In this document: piece after piece, positions 16,256 through 25,131 of the stretch
Layout of the letters: the number at the start of each line of letters is the position of its first letter
How positions within the stretch are numbered: the stretch's first letter is position 1
Assembly: GCA_025059205.1 (NCBI GenBank)
Contig: JANXDS010000005.1
Coordinates: 1-64,000 of the forward strand
DNA length: 64,000 nt
Reading direction: 5' to 3'
Source of the DNA: Aigarchaeota archaeon
GTDB lineage: Archaea > Thermoproteota > Nitrososphaeria_A > Caldarchaeales > Wolframiiraptoraceae
Position numbers and translations under genes: made by a program
The notes under the pieces: model-generated
The model's input: the letters and a program-made list of their open reading frames with translations, nothing else
What the model was told of the DNA's origin: nothing
The model's database searches: none

Positions 16256-19200
16256 TTAGCGTATGTTTTTGATTTCTTCGTAAAGTTCTTTCAACATATC
16301 CTCGTATTTAACAGCTCTTCTTTCAACATCGTCCATCATTTTAAGCAGAAGCCTAGTCCTCTCTTCGGAGACGAAATTGCCGTAATTCTTCTCCAGAAAT
16401 TCAAAGACTTTGCGTCCAATGACCGTCGGGAATAGTAAACGTTTCCTTTCTGTAACATATTTTCTTCGGAAAAGCTTATCGATTATGGTGGCATAGGTGG
16501 ACGGTCTACCGATTGCTTTATCTTTCATGAGTTTTATCACATCAGCCTGCGTGTAGGGGTAAGCAGAGGGTACTACTCGGTATTCCAATTCAACATCAAA
16601 TACCCCCTCTGGAAGTTCCTTATCGACGGTTACACTTCTATAGAGTTCTAGGGTCTTTCCTTTTGCTTCGACTATCCTTTCGACTATTTTTTCTTTATCC
16701 AAAAACCTCAGCAAGTATTTCTTGATTCTAACTTCAAACTCGCGACACTGACTCGCCATGAAGCGTCTGAAGATTAAGTCATAAAGGGCAAAGTGTTCAG
16801 CGGTCATCCCCTCAGCTGGTACAACCCCTTCGTAAATCATTCTCTGGAGTGTAAACCTATCCCAAGGTCTCGTGGGTCTTATACATTCATGAGCACCCTC
16901 AGCCGTGGACCAATGCCTACCTACGAAATCTTCCCCGAGAAATTCCTTCGCAATTCTCAGCCCGACGTCGCTTACATACGCCGAATCTGTTCTGTGATAA
17001 GTAATAAAGCCGCTCTCGAAAAGGTCTTGGGCCAGCTTCATTGCTACATCGGAACTCAAGCGTATGATACGGTTAGCATCCCTTAACATCTCGTCTGTCG
17101 TATAAGGTGGAAGCGGTGAGCGTTTTTCCCACTTATCTTCTATCAGTGAAATCTCTACACGTAACCGTTTTTGCTCATCCTCCAATTCTTCAAAGGTCAG
17201 GTCTAATTGTGGAGCATAGACAACCTTCCTTTTCTTCTTAGATTCATCAGTGCGTTGGATTATTGATCCCAGAACAGGTGTTTGAACCCTACCTGCAGAT
17301 AGGTTATAATCTCCAAAACGTTTCCAGAGTAACTGCGAAAGAACGAAACCTATCCATCTATCCTCCACCCTTCGGAGTATCTGGGCCTTCACCAAGTCTT
17401 CGTTGATATCCCTTAAGTTTGAAAATGCTTTTATGATGGCCATAGGTGTGACTTCATGAAACTCAGCACGCTTTACCTCCGCTAATCCATTTAAGACATT
17501 CTTTAGGTCCCAGGCAATCTTCTCACCTTCGGCATCTGGGTCCGTACCTATGATGACGAAACCTGTTTGGTAAGCAATACTTCTGAGGGAATCTATTCTT
17601 TCTGCTGAATCGTCTATATCATCGTACCCACATATCGGACACTTATCCTGCTTGTTGGTAAACTGATAATTGCATCGCTTGCATCGCTTTATTGTCGTAT
17701 ATATTGGTGTGAAATTATCGTTAACTTGGACTCCATGGAAGCCTCTGTCCGTGACTAAATCAACTATATGACCGAGGCAAGCAGTTATAGAGAGTACATA
17801 ATTTTGACTTGCAACCTCATATACAACCAAATTGTTAAGAACTTTAATGCTTGGACGTCCAAAAAACCTGGATATTATTTTTGCTTTTGTTGGGCTTTCA
17901 ACGATAAACAACGCAGGTCTTATTGCTTCGGCTACATGCTGCCTAAACGTTCTGGTCTCGTCTATTTCTTTATTTAGCGATTTGAAGTCAGCTTCGTTAA
18001 AAGACTTAAACACTACATCATAGTACTTTGCTCTTTTAACAAATGCGTTAAGTATCTCCTCGTCTTTTTCCAATAAAAACGACGCGCCCTTCGTTAGACC
18101 GCTAACTGTCAGCCTAGATGACCTCCCAGAACCTTGAATGTAAGTTTTGACGTCCGGAAAAATTATTTCATTCTCTCTTACTACGAAGTCCTCAACTTTT
18201 TTTCTTTGTAAGATTTCGCTTATCAGTTTTTTTATCTCTTCTAATTTTTCTGGATGTTTCTCCAAACTAAGTATCAACGGAAGTTTTTTCCGTATAGATT
18301 CTTCGTGTAAACTTAAGGCCAAAGTTTTTATCAACTTAGGTGTTAAAGTCTCGTATCTAAATCTTAAAATGGGAGCACCGATGAAAATGACATACCTTAT
18401 TTTTTGTGGGAGGTCCAAACCCCTAACGAGTAAACCATAATAATACGAAGTCCCGATTAAGTGGTCGATCTTGCCCTCGCAGAAGAGATCGTAATCCTCC
18501 TTCTTCCCAGCCAAAACAAGTCCGATTTTGAATTCGTCCTTTAAAGCCTCGTAGTACTTTTCAGCCTCCTCACTATTTCGTGCGTAAATTATGCATCCCT
18601 TACCCATTATTCTTAGAATCTCCTTTACTTTTTCTGGCTCTTCTAAATTTGAGTAGAAATCCTCAACATTCCTAACCGTGAAAAATGAGGAACCGACGTC
18701 GAAATTCAATAACTTTTTAAATAACATTGTGGCCTTACCTTTACTTGTAGTCGCCGTAGAGACTATCAAGATACCTTTAGCTTCACCAGTCCATTCTTCA
18801 CCAACTTTCTTAAACCCTAGAAGGTACAATATCCTTTCCACATTTTTAGAAGCTTTTAGTATGGCGTCTACATCATCGACGAATATGAAGTCAAAACAAA
18901 GGTTTTTTAACTCATCAAACCTTTTGGAAAGAAAAGCCGCAGTCGTTACCAGAATATTAAAGTCACCATTCTTAAGAGTTTCCTCGAACTTCTCCTTCTC
19001 TTTTTTCTCGAGGTTTTCGTGGTAAAAGGCTATCGTTACATCTCTTTTTTCGTTCATGCCCGCGTCTTTACCTATCTTTAAGCAGAAGCTTCTTAACTCG
19101 TTAACACACTGCTCAACCAAGATCGTCGTAGGGACTATGATGTAGCTTTTCTTCCCTTTTAATGCCGAAAAGAGCGAGGCGATCAAACCAAAAACCGTTT

Positions 19201-19450
19201 TTCCGATTCCGGTGGGAGCCACGACGGTAAAGCTCTCATTCCTAACGAACCTTTTTATCCAAAACTTCTGTATCTCTCTCGGTTCTCCCAATACTTTCCT
19301 GAATAGATTTTCGAGCTCCGTTTCTTCCATTACATGTATCGCTAAGCTGAAGGGAGTATTCTTAACGTTGCACTTTTTTTCAGAAATTTCGTCTGAAGAT
19401 ACGTCTTTTTTGCAGACAATGCACAAATCTTCGTATATTACTGGTATCAC
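16256..19450 (-). CDS. rgy: Reverse gyrase
   Basis: 1064 residues fusing a helicase-like module to a type IA topoisomerase; it adds positive supercoils to DNA with ATP and is the one protein consistently linked to life above about 70 C. In order: an N-terminal zinc finger remnant (Cys 10, 13, 27), Walker A APTGIGKT (78-85), a VDDVDAIL motif II, a second helicase domain, Toprim (IVESPTKAK and DPDAEGE), a second zinc finger CKRC/CPIC inside the Toprim insertion, and the active-site tyrosine in FITYHRTDS. The N-terminal finger seems to lack its fourth cysteine. The start is a GTG with GGGGAT 5 bases upstream. The gene is complete and single-chain. Confidence 0.97.
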   Translation of the reverse strand: MIPVIYEDLCIVCKKDVSSDEISEKKCNVKNTPFSLAIHVMEETELENLFRKVLGEPREIQKFWIKRFVRNESFTVVAPTGIGKTVFGLIASLFSALKGKKSYIIVPTTILVEQCVNELRSFCLKIGKDAGMNEKRDVTIAFYHENLEKKEKEKFEETLKNGDFNILVTTAAFLSKRFDELKNLCFDFIFVDDVDAILKASKNVERILYLLGFKKVGEEWTGEAKGILIVSTATTSKGKATMLFKKLLNFDVGSSFFTVRNVEDFYSNLEEPEKVKEILRIMGKGCIIYARNSEEAEKYYEALKDEFKIGLVLAGKKEDYDLFCEGKIDHLIGTSYYYGLLVRGLDLPQKIRYVIFIGAPILRFRYETLTPKLIKTLALSLHEESIRKKLPLILSLEKHPEKLEEIKKLISEILQRKKVEDFVVRENEIIFPDVKTYIQGSGRSSRLTVSGLTKGASFLLEKDEEILNAFVKRAKYYDVVFKSFNEADFKSLNKEIDETRTFRQHVAEAIRPALFIVESPTKAKIISRFFGRPSIKVLNNLVVYEVASQNYVLSITACLGHIVDLVTDRGFHGVQVNDNFTPIYTTIKRCKRCNYQFTNKQDKCPICGYDDIDDSAERIDSLRSIAYQTGFVIIGTDPDAEGEKIAWDLKNVLNGLAEVKRAEFHEVTPMAIIKAFSNLRDINEDLVKAQILRRVEDRWIGFVLSQLLWKRFGDYNLSAGRVQTPVLGSIIQRTDESKKKRKVVYAPQLDLTFEELEDEQKRLRVEISLIEDKWEKRSPLPPYTTDEMLRDANRIIRLSSDVAMKLAQDLFESGFITYHRTDSAYVSDVGLRIAKEFLGEDFVGRHWSTAEGAHECIRPTRPWDRFTLQRMIYEGVVPAEGMTAEHFALYDLIFRRFMASQCREFEVRIKKYLLRFLDKEKIVERIVEAKGKTLELYRSVTVDKELPEGVFDVELEYRVVPSAYPYTQADVIKLMKDKAIGRPSTYATIIDKLFRRKYVTERKRLLFPTVIGRKVFEFLEKNYGNFVSEERTRLLLKMMDDVERRAVKYEDMLKELYEEIKNIR

Positions 19451-19572
19451 GCTTTATCCCCACAAAAACTCTCTGATGGTAATCAATGTCGCCTAAATTT
19501 TTACTTTTAGCATGATAAAGTTAGAGAAATTTAATATTTAACAAGAATAATAAAATTAAACCTAGACGCGTC

Positions 19573-20244
19573 TTGCTTGAGTTTGCTATAATCCCAGTTA
19601 AGAAGTTAGCCGATGGAAAATCGAGGCTTAAGGGACTACTCACCCTAGAGCAACGTAGGCATCTTATTCTTAAGATGCTTGGGGGAGTTATTGATACTTG
19701 TCTTGAAGCTGGATTAAGTAAGGTGTACGTGATCGGAAGCGATCCTGAGGTGGAAGTTTTAGCTAAGCATAAGGGCTTGTCTTTTATACATGATACATGG
19801 TGCGGGCTCAACGAATCCCTCGAAGGTGCTATTGGTATGATTTATCCAAAGCATGTAGGAAGCTTTGTTATATTTCCCTGCGACCTTCCGTTGCTTTCAC
19901 CGGAAGATGTAAAAACCATAGGAAAGTTATTAGAGTATAACGATGTCGTGATTTCTCCTTCTTTTGGATTGAAAGGTACGAATGCATTGGCGATGAAGGA
20001 AGCGTATACGATCAAGATGCAGTTCGGGAGTTTAAGCTTCCCTAAACATATGTCTTCAGCAAGAGTGTGTGGTAAGAGGGTGGCAACCTATGCATCGTTG
20101 GGCACATGTCTGGACATAGATCTGCCTAAAGATTTGAAAATGCTTAGTAAGTTATCGAAATCTGCTCGTAGAGGTATCGAAAGGCTTAGAGCTCTAAATT
20201 ATTTTACGTTTATGAGGTTTCTTTCGTCTTCTGAGAACGTATAA
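19573..20244 (+). CDS. cofC: CofC, 2-phospho-L-lactate guanylyltransferase
   Basis: 223 residues. Makes the GDP-activated donor that CofD uses in F420 synthesis. The N-terminal AIIPVKKLADGKSRL matches the CofC signature (VPVK...KSRL), and FPCDLPLLSPEDV carries the metal-binding Asp, followed by SPSFGLKGTNAL near residue 137. The TTG start puts the family N-terminus in the right place, and no ATG or GTG is available in frame nearby. TATA-like A/T stretches (about 19530-19545) lie in the 122-base divergent gap to reverse gyrase. The last 51 bases overlap the convergent propeller-protein gene. Confidence 0.92.
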   Translation: MLEFAIIPVKKLADGKSRLKGLLTLEQRRHLILKMLGGVIDTCLEAGLSKVYVIGSDPEVEVLAKHKGLSFIHDTWCGLNESLEGAIGMIYPKHVGSFVIFPCDLPLLSPEDVKTIGKLLEYNDVVISPSFGLKGTNALAMKEAYTIKMQFGSLSFPKHMSSARVCGKRVATYASLGTCLDIDLPKDLKMLSKLSKSARRGIERLRALNYFTFMRFLSSSENV

Positions 20245-21594
20245 AACTGCAAGCACCAGGGGTATGAGGAGTAGCAATTCTGAAATTAGTATGTAAATTT
20301 GCATACCAGTTCCATGTTCTTCGCCTTTCCTTAGCTCTATAGAGGCTATGATTCCATTTCTTATCGTTATGTTTCCGGCACGAAGGTGAGCCAAATTGCC
20401 TACTGCGTCAGAAGTAACAACCTTCACCCTAGCTATTCCATCGTTGATTTTTATGCTCTCTTCGCCGACATATCTATTACCTTGGACTACACTCATCCCA
20501 GAAGTAGAATTTAGCATCAGTTTTTCGTTCACGTAATACTCAACGACTGCCGTAACGTATCTTAAATCACCCTCCCTATCCTCGACCTCAGCAAAAATTT
20601 TGAAATCCTTATCGTTAAGTTTCTCAATCCATACGGTTCTTATCGTAGGCGGCCTAGAAATCGTTACTACACCTATAGCATTCCTCGTTATGTCGATAAA
20701 CCAGAATGTGTTGTTTGGACCTTTCGTAGGATGCCACGGCGATGCAGGACCTAAATAAATTTCCTCCACGTTTCCATTAAGCACCTCACCTACTGAGTTT
20801 CTTGGTCTGCAAAAGTAAACGACTGTGCCGTAATCACTCAAAAGGAGGGGTGGAGCAACGATCGTTCCAGCTGGTAGGGCCACCTTCTTTGTTAGCTTTA
20901 GATCATTCGTTACGTGTATTAGATAACCTTCGACCGTCACTGCCCAAACACCACCATCTTTTGCTGGCACCACGAGATATGTCTGGTTTCTGACTTCGTA
21001 CGTTTTAATAACGCCGGAGACCGTATTAACTAGTAACAAACTCCTATAAGACTTCTCTATAACCCAAAGTCCTGCGTCAGACTCGGCAATGACACCCTCA
21101 CCCATGGCGACGTCCAAATTTAAATCCTTTAGCACTTTCATCTCGAACGGCGAGAAGAGTAAGACTTTAGAAACGCTGGGAAGTGTAAGCCATATGCCCT
21201 TTTCTGTCGGGTACATATCTACAACGTCCGCATCAAGCTTGAACGTCTTTACTTCAAGTGTCTTCGAGTCTATAACGGCAACAGATTTTGCATTGCTGAG
21301 GGCCACAATAACTGCACCTTTATAGTACAAAAGCTTGGACGGGAGACCTGGGAGACTTATCGCCACCATCTCCCCAGTCTTTGGCATGAAGAGAACTACC
21401 TCCATCCTCGATGGTAATGAAAGCCAGACTTTCTCTTGGCTTTCAACGGCTATATGCGTAGGCAGATCTCCTCTAAGCTGAAAGTTGTAGTAGTCTAAAA
21501 CCTTAATGGACATCACTGGTTGAACTGTTGAAAGAAGCATTAAAGCTAAAACCATCGTTAACGCGGCCGCTGTTCTCATCGTATGACTCGCCAT
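20194..21594 (-). CDS. Secreted, C-terminally anchored beta-propeller-like protein
   Basis: 466 residues. A signal peptide lies at about residues 6-29 (Arg then a long hydrophobic stretch ending VMS). The body has repeated strand units of the kind GLWVIEKSYRSLLLVNT and GIWLTLPSVSKVLLFSP, consistent with an NHL/Vgb-type six- or seven-bladed propeller, followed by an Ig-like segment (about 335-415) and a C-terminal membrane helix with a basic tail (KPHKRK). It should sit on the outer face of the cytoplasmic membrane. Propellers of this type bind ligands or partner proteins; no catalytic residues stand out and I assign no function. Confidence 0.75.
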   Translation of the reverse strand: MASHTMRTAAALTMVLALMLLSTVQPVMSIKVLDYYNFQLRGDLPTHIAVESQEKVWLSLPSRMEVVLFMPKTGEMVAISLPGLPSKLLYYKGAVIVALSNAKSVAVIDSKTLEVKTFKLDADVVDMYPTEKGIWLTLPSVSKVLLFSPFEMKVLKDLNLDVAMGEGVIAESDAGLWVIEKSYRSLLLVNTVSGVIKTYEVRNQTYLVVPAKDGGVWAVTVEGYLIHVTNDLKLTKKVALPAGTIVAPPLLLSDYGTVVYFCRPRNSVGEVLNGNVEEIYLGPASPWHPTKGPNNTFWFIDITRNAIGVVTISRPPTIRTVWIEKLNDKDFKIFAEVEDREGDLRYVTAVVEYYVNEKLMLNSTSGMSVVQGNRYVGEESIKINDGIARVKVVTSDAVGNLAHLRAGNITIRNGIIASIELRKGEEHGTGMQIYILISELLLLIPLVLAVLYVLRRRKKPHKRKII

Positions 21595-21634
21595 CCGTTG
21601 TGCTTATAAAGGTTCATGTAATCTTTTCTATAGC

Positions 21635-23026
21635 ATGGTAGAAAGGCTAATAAAGAATATGGACGAATTGCTTGAGGATTATTCAGGACCTGAAAGGAAG
21701 TTCAGGAAAGACATGCTCAACTCTTTAGAGGTGGCAATACGGGCCGTGCAACCTGACGAACTTTTGCGCAAGAAGCTCAAGTTGAGGGGGGAGACTCTAA
21801 CGATTAGTGATGTAAGGGTCAAGCTTACGGATTTTGAGGAGGTCGTCGTCTTAGGAGCAGGCAAGGCCGTGCATACCATGTGCCGCTACGTCGAGCGGCT
21901 ATTGGAGGATAAGATAACAAGGGGGCTCATAATAGTCCCGCATGCTGTCGCAAGCACTTACACACCTTCTTCTAACGTAAGGGTTAGGGGTGGTGGGCAC
22001 CCTGTTCCAGACAAAGAAGGGTACGAAGCCGCTAAAGAGCTTGTTGAGATTGCGCAAAGCACTGGACCGAAAAGTTTAGTATTAGTGCTTATTTCAGGCG
22101 GTGGCTCAGCCCTCATGCCTCTGCCAGCAGAGCCCGTGACTCTGGAAGATAAGATAGAAATCACGAAAATGCTTCTGAAGTCTGGCGCGACGATTGATGA
22201 AATAAATGTCGTTAGGAAGCATCTTTCCATGGTAAAGGGCGGCTGGCTTGCTCGACATCTTTCCAAAGCAAAAACCATATCGCTCATACTTTCGGATGTC
22301 GTTGGGGATAAGTTGGAGGTTATTGCATCAGGACCTACATCGCCAGATACGAGCACATACGCTGACGCTGTTTCAATATTGAAGAAGTACGGCGTTTGGG
22401 ATTCTTCACCACCAAACGTAAAAATTAGACTTGAACGTGGTATGAACGGTGAGGTGTCAGAAACACCGAAGCCAGGTGATGCGGCATTTTTAAGAGTGCA
22501 TAACATAATCATAGGTGGTTGCTCCGACGCATGTAACGCTGCACTTTCTAAGCTTACGAAGCTAGGTTACAATACGATTTATCTGACGCATAGGCTCGAG
22601 GGTGAGGCACGTCATGTCGGCCAAATGTTAGCTAGATTCTTACTTGATATGAAGTACGGAAATAGGAAAAGACCTATTGCTCTGGTGTTAGGCGGTGAGA
22701 CTACAGTAGTCGTGAAAGGCAAAGGGATCGGTGGTAGAAATCAGGAGTTAGCACTTTCAGCGGCCATTGAGCTAGATGGTTCAAAAGGTTACGCATGCAT
22801 AGCTGTAGGGACGGATGGATTCGACGGGCCGACCGATGCCGCGGGTGCTATAGTCGATTACCAAACACTCGATAAGGGCAGGAGGGTCAATTACGATGCG
22901 AAGGTATTTCTGGATGACAACGACTCTTACACGTTCTTGAAGAAGACCTCTTCCCTAATCTTTACCGGTCCTACAGGCACGAATGTCGGTGACCTCGTCA
23001 TCTTGGGGAGGTGCGGAAGACTTTAG
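21635..23026 (+). CDS. Glycerate 2-kinase (MOFRL/GckA family)
   Basis: 463 residues. GAGKAVHTMCRYVE near residue 75, GGHPVPD, SGGGSALMPLP (about 154-164) and NVVRKHLSMVKGGWLA belong to the N-terminal domain of the GckA/TtuD family. GGETTVVVKGKGIGGRNQELAL and GTDGFDGPTDAAGA form the C-terminal MOFRL domain with catalytic Arg and Asp residues. Archaeal members phosphorylate D-glycerate to 2-phosphoglycerate with ATP and serve the non-phosphorylative or branched Entner-Doudoroff pathway. The start is the ATG at 21635, 40 bases from the divergent propeller gene. Confidence 0.93.
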   Translation: MVERLIKNMDELLEDYSGPERKFRKDMLNSLEVAIRAVQPDELLRKKLKLRGETLTISDVRVKLTDFEEVVVLGAGKAVHTMCRYVERLLEDKITRGLIIVPHAVASTYTPSSNVRVRGGGHPVPDKEGYEAAKELVEIAQSTGPKSLVLVLISGGGSALMPLPAEPVTLEDKIEITKMLLKSGATIDEINVVRKHLSMVKGGWLARHLSKAKTISLILSDVVGDKLEVIASGPTSPDTSTYADAVSILKKYGVWDSSPPNVKIRLERGMNGEVSETPKPGDAAFLRVHNIIIGGCSDACNAALSKLTKLGYNTIYLTHRLEGEARHVGQMLARFLLDMKYGNRKRPIALVLGGETTVVVKGKGIGGRNQELALSAAIELDGSKGYACIAVGTDGFDGPTDAAGAIVDYQTLDKGRRVNYDAKVFLDDNDSYTFLKKTSSLIFTGPTGTNVGDLVILGRCGRL

Positions 23027-23170
23027 AAGTCGAAATACTCACACATTTTTTAAGAAATACGCGAAAAATCTTGCCTAGGCTTTATAACAATACTTTTTAA
23101 GGCCTAGTTCTATTTAAATACGGGGGATTAAATACCATAAAAAGAGTTAAAAACGTAGAGATGGGAAAAC

Positions 23171-23776
23171 ATGGCATCGTACGTTAAGATAATAGCTGCA
23201 ACGTTCGTCTCGTTTGCAGTCTTAACTTTAATGTCATTTGTTGAAAGTTACTGCGGTAAAATGTGTGAATTGGTTGCCATATCAGGCGTTGTGGTTTCTG
23301 CCCTTTTAGTTAGCTTGATAGCGCGATCTTTGGTGAGTAGTGTAGTTAGTATGTGCATAGGCGGTGTTGCGGCCGTAATCTTTACATTCTTAAGTCCATA
23401 CATTTTCAATAACCAGCTCCGACTTTGGAATCCATTAACGATGTTTGGAGTTCCGGAGTTGTACGGCAGGTTATTACTGATCGCTATAGCGATCGGCATC
23501 TCAGCTGGTATAACTAGCGTAATAGTAGAAGTTTCTACACGTCCGAAAGAAGAAGCAGTTCCTACCGAGGAATTGGTGAAAGAAGTAGTTGAGGTAGAAG
23601 AAAAGCTCGAAGTTACTGCTGCTTACCCACAAGTAACGGAGACTATACCTCCAGGTGCCCCTAAGAAAACTACCGAAGTAGTCATGGAGATGACAACATG
23701 TCAGCATTGCGGAGGTAGCATACCATCAGATGCCCTATTCTGTCCTTTATGTGGAAAAAAAGTTAAAGAGGATTGA
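23171..23776 (+). CDS. Four-helix membrane protein with C-terminal zinc ribbon
   Basis: 201 residues: four predicted membrane helices (about 5-25, 34-54, 56-76, 98-119), an acidic cytoplasmic linker rich in Glu and Val (about 125-175), and a C-terminal zinc ribbon CQHCG/CPLCG. Membrane-plus-zinc-ribbon proteins of this shape are common in archaea and mostly uncharacterised. The UPF0282 hydrolase gene begins 33 bases downstream on the same strand, so the two may be co-transcribed. A TATA-like TATTTAAATAC lies about 60 bases upstream of the ATG. Confidence 0.7.
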   Translation: MASYVKIIAATFVSFAVLTLMSFVESYCGKMCELVAISGVVVSALLVSLIARSLVSSVVSMCIGGVAAVIFTFLSPYIFNNQLRLWNPLTMFGVPELYGRLLLIAIAIGISAGITSVIVEVSTRPKEEAVPTEELVKEVVEVEEKLEVTAAYPQVTETIPPGAPKKTTEVVMEMTTCQHCGGSIPSDALFCPLCGKKVKED

Positions 23777-23809
23777 AACGACTATATCGTTACTCATGGC
23801 GAGTTTTTC

Positions 23810-24724
23810 ATGTTGGCAAAGTTGTTAGCCGCCGACAGTCTTGGAACAAGAAGTATGTGCACGCTCGTTGATACTGGGGACATAAGCATAGTGATAGATC
23901 CGGGGGCAGCGCTAGGTCCTTGGAGATATGGTCTCAGACCGCATCCGAAGGAGGTTGAAAGATTGGAAGCACATAAGGCTAAAATTGCCAGCTTAACGTC
24001 AAAGGTCGACTTGGTGATAATTACACACTATCACTATGACCACATACCAAGACCTTATGAAGACGTATCATGGCTCGCGGGTAAAACGGTAATCATAAAA
24101 GACCCAGATAACAACATAAACTTCAGCCAAAGATCAAGGGCTCATCTTTTTTTAGAACAGCTGAAGAGGTTTAATTGTAAGGTATCTGTTGCCGATAGTA
24201 GGAGCATCAAAATCGGCAATACCTTGATAAAGTTTTCAGAGGCAGTACAGCACGGAAATTCTCCAAAGCTCGGATACGTCGTGGAAGTATGCATAAGCAC
24301 GGGTAGCGAGTGCTTAGTCCATACATCCGATGTCGAAGGACTAGTAGACGAGCGGCAACTTAGCTTCATTATACAAAATAAACCCGACACCATAATATGT
24401 GACGGGCCCATGACCTACATGCTAGGTAACAAGTTTACGGATAAGGATTTTGAGAAGTCGATGAATAATCTCACGAAGGTTATAGCTTTATGTCGCCCAG
24501 CCTTTCTAGTGCTTGACCATCATCTCATCAGAGATATAAGCTGGAAGGAAAGAATAAGCGAGCTTATAGTTTACGCGGAAAGTTCTGGTACACGTGTTTG
24601 CACTGCTGCTGCATTCTCTGGATTAGACTACGAACCCTTGGAGGCCATGCGGAAAACGTTGTATGAGTCTTTTCCGATAGATAAAAGTGGAAACGTTAAG
24701 GTAAGCGAAGACGAAGACGTTTAG
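23810..24724 (+). CDS. Metallo-beta-lactamase-fold hydrolase, UPF0282 family
   Basis: 304 residues. The metal-binding motif HYHYDH (73-78) follows LVIITH, and the protein begins with the AADSLGTRSMCTLVDTGD segment and has IDPGAALGPWRYGLRPHP, which are characteristic of the archaeal UPF0282 group. Later His/Asp ligands lie around EAVQHG, HTSDVEG and LVLDHH. The fold usually hydrolyses phosphodiester, thioester or nucleic-acid substrates; the true substrate of UPF0282 proteins is not known to me. It is encoded directly after the zinc-ribbon membrane protein. Confidence 0.85.
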   Translation: MLAKLLAADSLGTRSMCTLVDTGDISIVIDPGAALGPWRYGLRPHPKEVERLEAHKAKIASLTSKVDLVIITHYHYDHIPRPYEDVSWLAGKTVIIKDPDNNINFSQRSRAHLFLEQLKRFNCKVSVADSRSIKIGNTLIKFSEAVQHGNSPKLGYVVEVCISTGSECLVHTSDVEGLVDERQLSFIIQNKPDTIICDGPMTYMLGNKFTDKDFEKSMNNLTKVIALCRPAFLVLDHHLIRDISWKERISELIVYAESSGTRVCTAAAFSGLDYEPLEAMRKTLYESFPIDKSGNVKVSEDEDV

Positions 24725-24791
24725 TATTATAGCCAGTAGTATAACGATCTAGCTTTAATTTGATAAAAGTACATACGAGTATCCGAAAGCT

Positions 24792-25046
24792 CTATTCACT
24801 TTTCTCCTCTTCTTGCTTCGTCTCCGCCGTTAACTCCGGCAGGGGCTCGGGGGTCGGCGTAGTTGCGAGCGTATAACCTATCCATGCTAATATAGCAAGG
24901 ACTATACTTACACCAAGGAAGGCCGTTATCTGTATAGTTAAAAGCTGCCATGCTGGTGGCGATAAGAAGACAAGCCAGAAGTACAACACTAAGATCGCAA
25001 TACTTACTATTAGTACGCAAACACCAATAGCCCGGTCCTTGTTCAT
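24792..25046 (-). CDS. Small two-helix membrane protein
   Basis: 84 residues: two membrane helices (about 6-28 and 35-58), then WIGYTLATTPTPEPLPEL and an acidic tail. The second-helix ending with WIGYTLATTP resembles a small membrane protein I recall from several TACK archaea, but I cannot confirm the family. The gene lies alone between the UPF0282 gene (convergent) and the divergent Lhr helicase gene. An overlapping 74-residue frame on the same strand is a shadow. No function is assigned. Confidence 0.62.
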   Translation of the reverse strand: MNKDRAIGVCVLIVSIAILVLYFWLVFLSPPAWQLLTIQITAFLGVSIVLAILAWIGYTLATTPTPEPLPELTAETKQEEEKSE

Positions 25047-25131
25047 ATTACATCAACTATGTGTCAACTTTTCACATGAATGGATTTAAATTTATCGGTG
25101 ACGGAAGACGCATGAGAGAGGGAAAGTACAA

